Assembly: GCF_013752535.1 (NCBI RefSeq) | Contig: NZ_CP058348.1 | Span: forward strand, 3,038,001 to 3,102,000 | Direction: 5' to 3' | DNA from: Bdellovibrio sp. KM01 | GTDB lineage: Bacteria; Bdellovibrionota; Bdellovibrionia; Bdellovibrionales; Bdellovibrionaceae | Length of the DNA stretch: 64,000 nt | Shown here: in pieces, positions 61,469 to 64,000 of the stretch | How positions within the stretch are numbered: the stretch's first letter is position 1 | Layout of the letters: every line of letters begins with the position of its first letter | Notes under the pieces: model-generated | Database searches by the model: none | What the model saw: only the letters and a program-made list of their open reading frames with translations | What the model was told of the DNA's origin: nothing | Position numbers and translations under genes: made by a program

Positions 61469-62632
61469 CTACTTTTTCTGAGTTGTTGAATCCACCACGA
61501 TGCCGTCTTTTACCATGCCAAGCATAACATTCGCTTCTTTCACAGCTTCATGATCAGTGCTAGAAAAAGGCTTGGTATAAGATCCGGTAATTCCTTCATA
61601 AGGAACAGCCAGGTCTTCTAAAGCGGTGCGGATTTTTGATCCTTCAAGTGACTGTGCCTGTTCAATTGCAAGTTTCAGCAAGTACATAGAATCATACCCT
61701 TGCGCTGCAGATACAGCAGAGGCAATTGGAGACTCTTTGAATTTGATGTTGTAATCCGAGATAAATTTCTTTTGCTTGTCAGATTTTGCTGAAGCTTCGA
61801 TAAATGTTTGCGGCATCTTTGTGCCGTTTCCGTTTTTACCCGCGTTGGTAATGTAGTTCGACATTGAAAGGGTCCAACTGCCGATCATGTCCACTTTCCA
61901 TCCCAGACGAGCCATCGAATTTGAAACGGCAGCTAACTCCGGACCAATACCATAAACTAAAAGGACGTCGGCTTTCGCAGCCCGCGCCTCTTGCAGTTGC
62001 GCACTCATATCGCTGTCTTTAATTTTGAACTTCCCAATGTAAACTGGTTTCACGCCTTTCTCTTTTAGGACCGCTTCCATCTTTTCGCGACCATTCTGGC
62101 CATAGTTGGTATCATCACACAAAAGTGCCGGTTTTTTAAATCCAAGTTTCAAAGCCTCGTTCACGATGACCCGCGATTGGATGTCATCATTTGCGGCAAT
62201 TCTAAATACAAAATTTTCAGGATTGGCTTTAAAGAGCTCATTCACTTTTGCGCCGGCGCTAACATTAATAATCAACGGAACTTTCTTCGTATTTGCATAC
62301 TGTGTACTGGCATCAGCAACGCCAGTGTTAATGGGCCCCAATACCGCCACGACCTTTTCTTTGTCCAACAGTTCCAACATGATTTGTCCACCACGTTCAT
62401 TCTTGGCTTCGTCGTCACGATCCACCATTGATATCTTTTTGCCTAGAACGCCGCCAGCCGCATTGATTTCATCAATGGCCACCTGAACCCCGTTACGCAT
62501 GGAAACACCCATCGGAGCACTCCCACCAGTGAAAGGACCATAGACACCGACCTTGATTGTGTCCTCCGACTTTTTTGTACAGCTGGCTAATACAACTGCC
62601 AGAATCATCAACGCAAGCTTTGGAAATCTCAT
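61469..62632 (-). CDS. livK: Branched-chain amino-acid-binding lipoprotein (LivK-like)
   Basis: The ATG at 62632 has GGGAGGA seven bases upstream and opens a lipoprotein signal (VVLASC, C18); 387 residues. The type I periplasmic-binding fold (Peripla_BP_6) begins IKVGVYGPFTGGSAPMGVSM and continues with GVQVAIDEINAAGG and DDEAKNERGG. The usual ligands are Leu/Ile/Val, but related proteins bind amides, urea or aromatic acids. As a lipoprotein it stays at the membrane, unlike the soluble LivK of enteric bacteria. First gene of the four-gene transporter operon. Confidence 0.92.
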   Translation of the reverse strand: MRFPKLALMILAVVLASCTKKSEDTIKVGVYGPFTGGSAPMGVSMRNGVQVAIDEINAAGGVLGKKISMVDRDDEAKNERGGQIMLELLDKEKVVAVLGPINTGVADASTQYANTKKVPLIINVSAGAKVNELFKANPENFVFRIAANDDIQSRVIVNEALKLGFKKPALLCDDTNYGQNGREKMEAVLKEKGVKPVYIGKFKIKDSDMSAQLQEARAAKADVLLVYGIGPELAAVSNSMARLGWKVDMIGSWTLSMSNYITNAGKNGNGTKMPQTFIEASAKSDKQKKFISDYNIKFKESPIASAVSAAQGYDSMYLLKLAIEQAQSLEGSKIRTALEDLAVPYEGITGSYTKPFSSTDHEAVKEANVMLGMVKDGIVVDSTTQKK

Positions 62633-62657
62633 AAGTATCCTCCCACAATTACAAAAA

Positions 62658-62686
62658 ATTCTTTGATCACCATACTTTAAAGTCAA
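62658..62686 (-). promoter_or_regulatory. Promoter of the liv operon
   Basis: On the minus strand TTGACT (62686-62681), a 17 bp spacer and AAGAAT (62663-62658) precede the binding-protein start by 25 bp. Confidence 0.55.
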
Positions 62687-62877
62687 GACACCCTCGAATT
62701 TGCGAAAGATTGTTTGTGTCTTTACATCTCAATTCACAACTGTGATTCGGATACCGAGGAATCCCGGTGAAAGTCGAGTCCGTCGATGAAGGTATGATGC
62801 TCGGTAATATTCATTGCGATTCAACAAAGTTTAGACAAAAATTTGTAAGGTCTAAAAACACATTAAGGAGTTCAACA

Positions 62878-63510
62878 ATGATGAAGACATTTGTAACGGC
62901 AATGATTTTGGTTTTTGCGGTATCTGGCGCTCAAGCGAAATCTAAAGGTAAAGCAGCGAAGGCAGACGCAACTAAAACAGAAGCTTACAAAATCGATACT
63001 AAAGAGAGCACAGTTGCATGGAAAGGCACTAAAAAAGCTGGTTCTTCTCACAACGGTCATATCTCTGTAAAAGATGGTGAAGTTCAAGTTGATAGCAAAG
63101 GCCAAATCACAACTGGTCAAGTGAACATCGACATGACGACAATCACAAATGAAGATTTGAAAGATGCTGAATACAACAAGAAACTTGTTGGTCACTTGGC
63201 AAGCAACGACTTCTTTGACACAGCAAAATTCCCAGTAACGACATTCAAAGTTCTTAGCGTAACACCTGTCTCCAAAGACCAAGTGACTGTCAAAGGTGAA
63301 CTGACGATGATTGGTAAAACAAATCCGATCGAATTCCCCGCAAAAGTAACTGTTGATAAAGGTGTTGTAACTGGCGAAGCGACTGTAAAAGTTGACCGCA
63401 CTAAATGGGGTCTTAAATATGGCTCTGGCAACTTCTTCAAAGAGTTGACTGCAGACAAAATCATCAGTGACGAATTCGAAATGAATTTGAAACTTGTCGC
63501 TAAAAAATAG
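62878..63510 (+). CDS. YceI-family periplasmic lipid-binding protein
   Basis: The first ATG at 62878 has AAGGAG seven bases upstream and gives 210 residues; the frame open to 62767 lacks a site. A signal peptide (AVSGAQA) and a Lys/Ala-rich linker precede the YceI lipocalin-like domain (about 37-210): YKIDTKESTVAWKGTK, GQVNIDMTTITNEDL, LVGHLASNDFFDTAKFPVTTF and a C-terminal DEFEMNLKL. YceI proteins bind isoprenoid or fatty amide ligands in the periplasm. Codon use is very regular and the ribosome site is strong, which suggests high expression. Confidence 0.93.
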   Translation: MMKTFVTAMILVFAVSGAQAKSKGKAAKADATKTEAYKIDTKESTVAWKGTKKAGSSHNGHISVKDGEVQVDSKGQITTGQVNIDMTTITNEDLKDAEYNKKLVGHLASNDFFDTAKFPVTTFKVLSVTPVSKDQVTVKGELTMIGKTNPIEFPAKVTVDKGVVTGEATVKVDRTKWGLKYGSGNFFKELTADKIISDEFEMNLKLVAKK

Positions 63511-63534
63511 TTCAATTCTTACAAACTATAAATC

Positions 63535-63560
63535 AAAGGCTCGGGAAACCGGGCCTTTAT
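63535..63560 (+). terminator. Terminator of the YceI gene
   Basis: A 10 bp stem AAAGGCTCGG / CCGGGCCTTT (one T-G pair) with a GAAA tetraloop lies 24 bp after the stop codon. Confidence 0.75.
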
Positions 63561-63622
63561 TATATCCAACTCTTAATACTTCTAAGATCGCACTCTCCAA
63601 AATACTTTGCTAGGTTCGTGCG

Positions 63623-64000
63623 ATGAAAAAGATCAGTCTATTTACCCTTTTTGCCGTTGTTGCGATAAATCTACCCGCTTTTGCTAAAAAGACGGTATCA
63701 GACTCTTTGGTAAAGGATCTTTCTTGTAGCAAAATCACCGCGAATGAAATCTACCGTCGCATGTCTCAACAACAGTTCTCCAGCGAGTTCCACATACCAA
63801 TTACGAACTGGGGTGTCGAAGCACGCGGTGGACTTTATGAGTTAGGTGTTTGCTGGTCCTTGTCTCGAGCACAACGACTTTTCTTTTACCTCAATCGCTG
63901 GAACTCTCCATCCACTGTTCAAGGTCCTCAAACTCTTCAAGTTCTCAACATGCTTCGCGGCGATTCTATATATCCTATATTGCTAAACCAAGAATCTTAC
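63623..64000 (+). CDS. Secreted protein of unknown function (truncated by window edge)
   Basis: An ATG at 63623 opens a frame that runs without a stop to the window end (126 codons). The first 21 residues form a signal peptide (LFAVVAINLPAFA). The visible mature part (LSCSKITANEIYRRMSQQQF, then ITNWGVEARGGLYELGVCWS) is not recognised. A pair of cysteines may form a disulfide. The ribosome site is poor. It is downstream of the YceI gene but separated by a terminator. Confidence 0.7.
   Translation, partial: MKKISLFTLFAVVAINLPAFAKKTVSDSLVKDLSCSKITANEIYRRMSQQQFSSEFHIPITNWGVEARGGLYELGVCWSLSRAQRLFFYLNRWNSPSTVQGPQTLQVLNMLRGDSIYPILLNQESY

Noticed and set aside
1-64000. tRNA, rRNA, CRISPR, transposase, prophage or attachment-site features
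   Set aside because: I looked for them on both strands and saw none I could support; tRNA cloverleafs were not computed.

Overview
The window looks like a chromosomal segment of a motile Gram-negative bacterium, most probably a predatory Bdellovibrio-type organism (Bdellovibrionota). This is an inference from gene content: tandem chemoreceptors, an isolated flagellin gene, many secreted hydrolases and lipoproteins (one with a lipobox region reading SFQNC, a style I associate with Bdellovibrio), and many two-component proteins. No rRNA, tRNA, CRISPR array, insertion sequence or prophage was seen. Genes are dense, on both strands, and mostly in short operons separated by clear hairpin terminators.

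Layout. 1-2.5 kb: two chemoreceptors, the first cut by the window edge. 2.5-6.7 kb: a probable light/B12-controlled cluster. It has a CarH/LitR-type MerR photoreceptor, a lipoyl-less E2-like acyltransferase, a DUF2805 protein, a DCC-family (DUF393) protein and, divergently, an ABC1/UbiB-like kinase followed by the tail of a lost SRPBCC gene. A perfect 12+12 bp palindrome lies over the -10 of a good promoter between the two arms. 6.7-8.6 kb: di-haem peroxidase and a secreted serine protease. 8.7-15.2 kb: a signalling locus with an intact NtrC-type regulator, an outer-membrane protein, a histidine kinase, a FecR-like lipoprotein and a second NtrC-like regulator whose ATPase is visibly dead. 15.2-18.4 kb: unknown secreted pair and a hybrid kinase.

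18.6-30.1 kb is an acidic-amino-acid module. Aspartate:alanine exchanger and aspartate 4-decarboxylase genes are followed at operon spacing by a complete RND efflux system. Convergent to them are a periplasmic asparaginase and a DcaP-like porin. Together they could turn asparagine to aspartate to alanine plus CO2 and yield proton-motive force. 30.2-35.3 kb: a patatin/beta-barrel (type Vd-like) protein, a YiiX-like papain-fold enzyme, a DUF2141 protein and an alpha/beta hydrolase.

35.4-39.8 kb carries a lipoprotein and a catalase/allene-oxide-synthase-like protein, divergent from an animal-type haem peroxidase; this is a candidate oxylipin or peroxide system. 39.9-50.2 kb: MBL hydrolase, an Asp-nucleophile alpha/beta hydrolase with a divergent LysR regulator, a YkgJ protein, an orphan fused oligopeptide ABC ATPase with a structured leader, an Ntn hydrolase of the choloylglycine hydrolase family, an orphan solute-binding protein and small envelope proteins. 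50.2-54.2 kb: OmpR-type regulator divergent from an HK-REC-HPt hybrid kinase, and a second E2-like acyltransferase. 54.3-57.9 kb: small proteins, a DUF72 gene broken by a single frameshift, pterin dehydratase, a MAPEG protein and flagellin with a sigma-28-type promoter. 58.0-62.6 kb: a branched-chain amino-acid ABC operon (LivK-H-MG fusion-F). 62.9 kb to the end: YceI and the start of an unknown secreted protein.

The strongest candidates for new biology are the putative light-controlled cluster (2.5-6.7 kb) and the peroxidase/catalase-like pair (36.5-39.8 kb). Start codons were adjusted where a Shine-Dalgarno site or a neighbouring gene contradicted the longest frame. All functional calls come from reading the sequence and remembered family features, without database searches.
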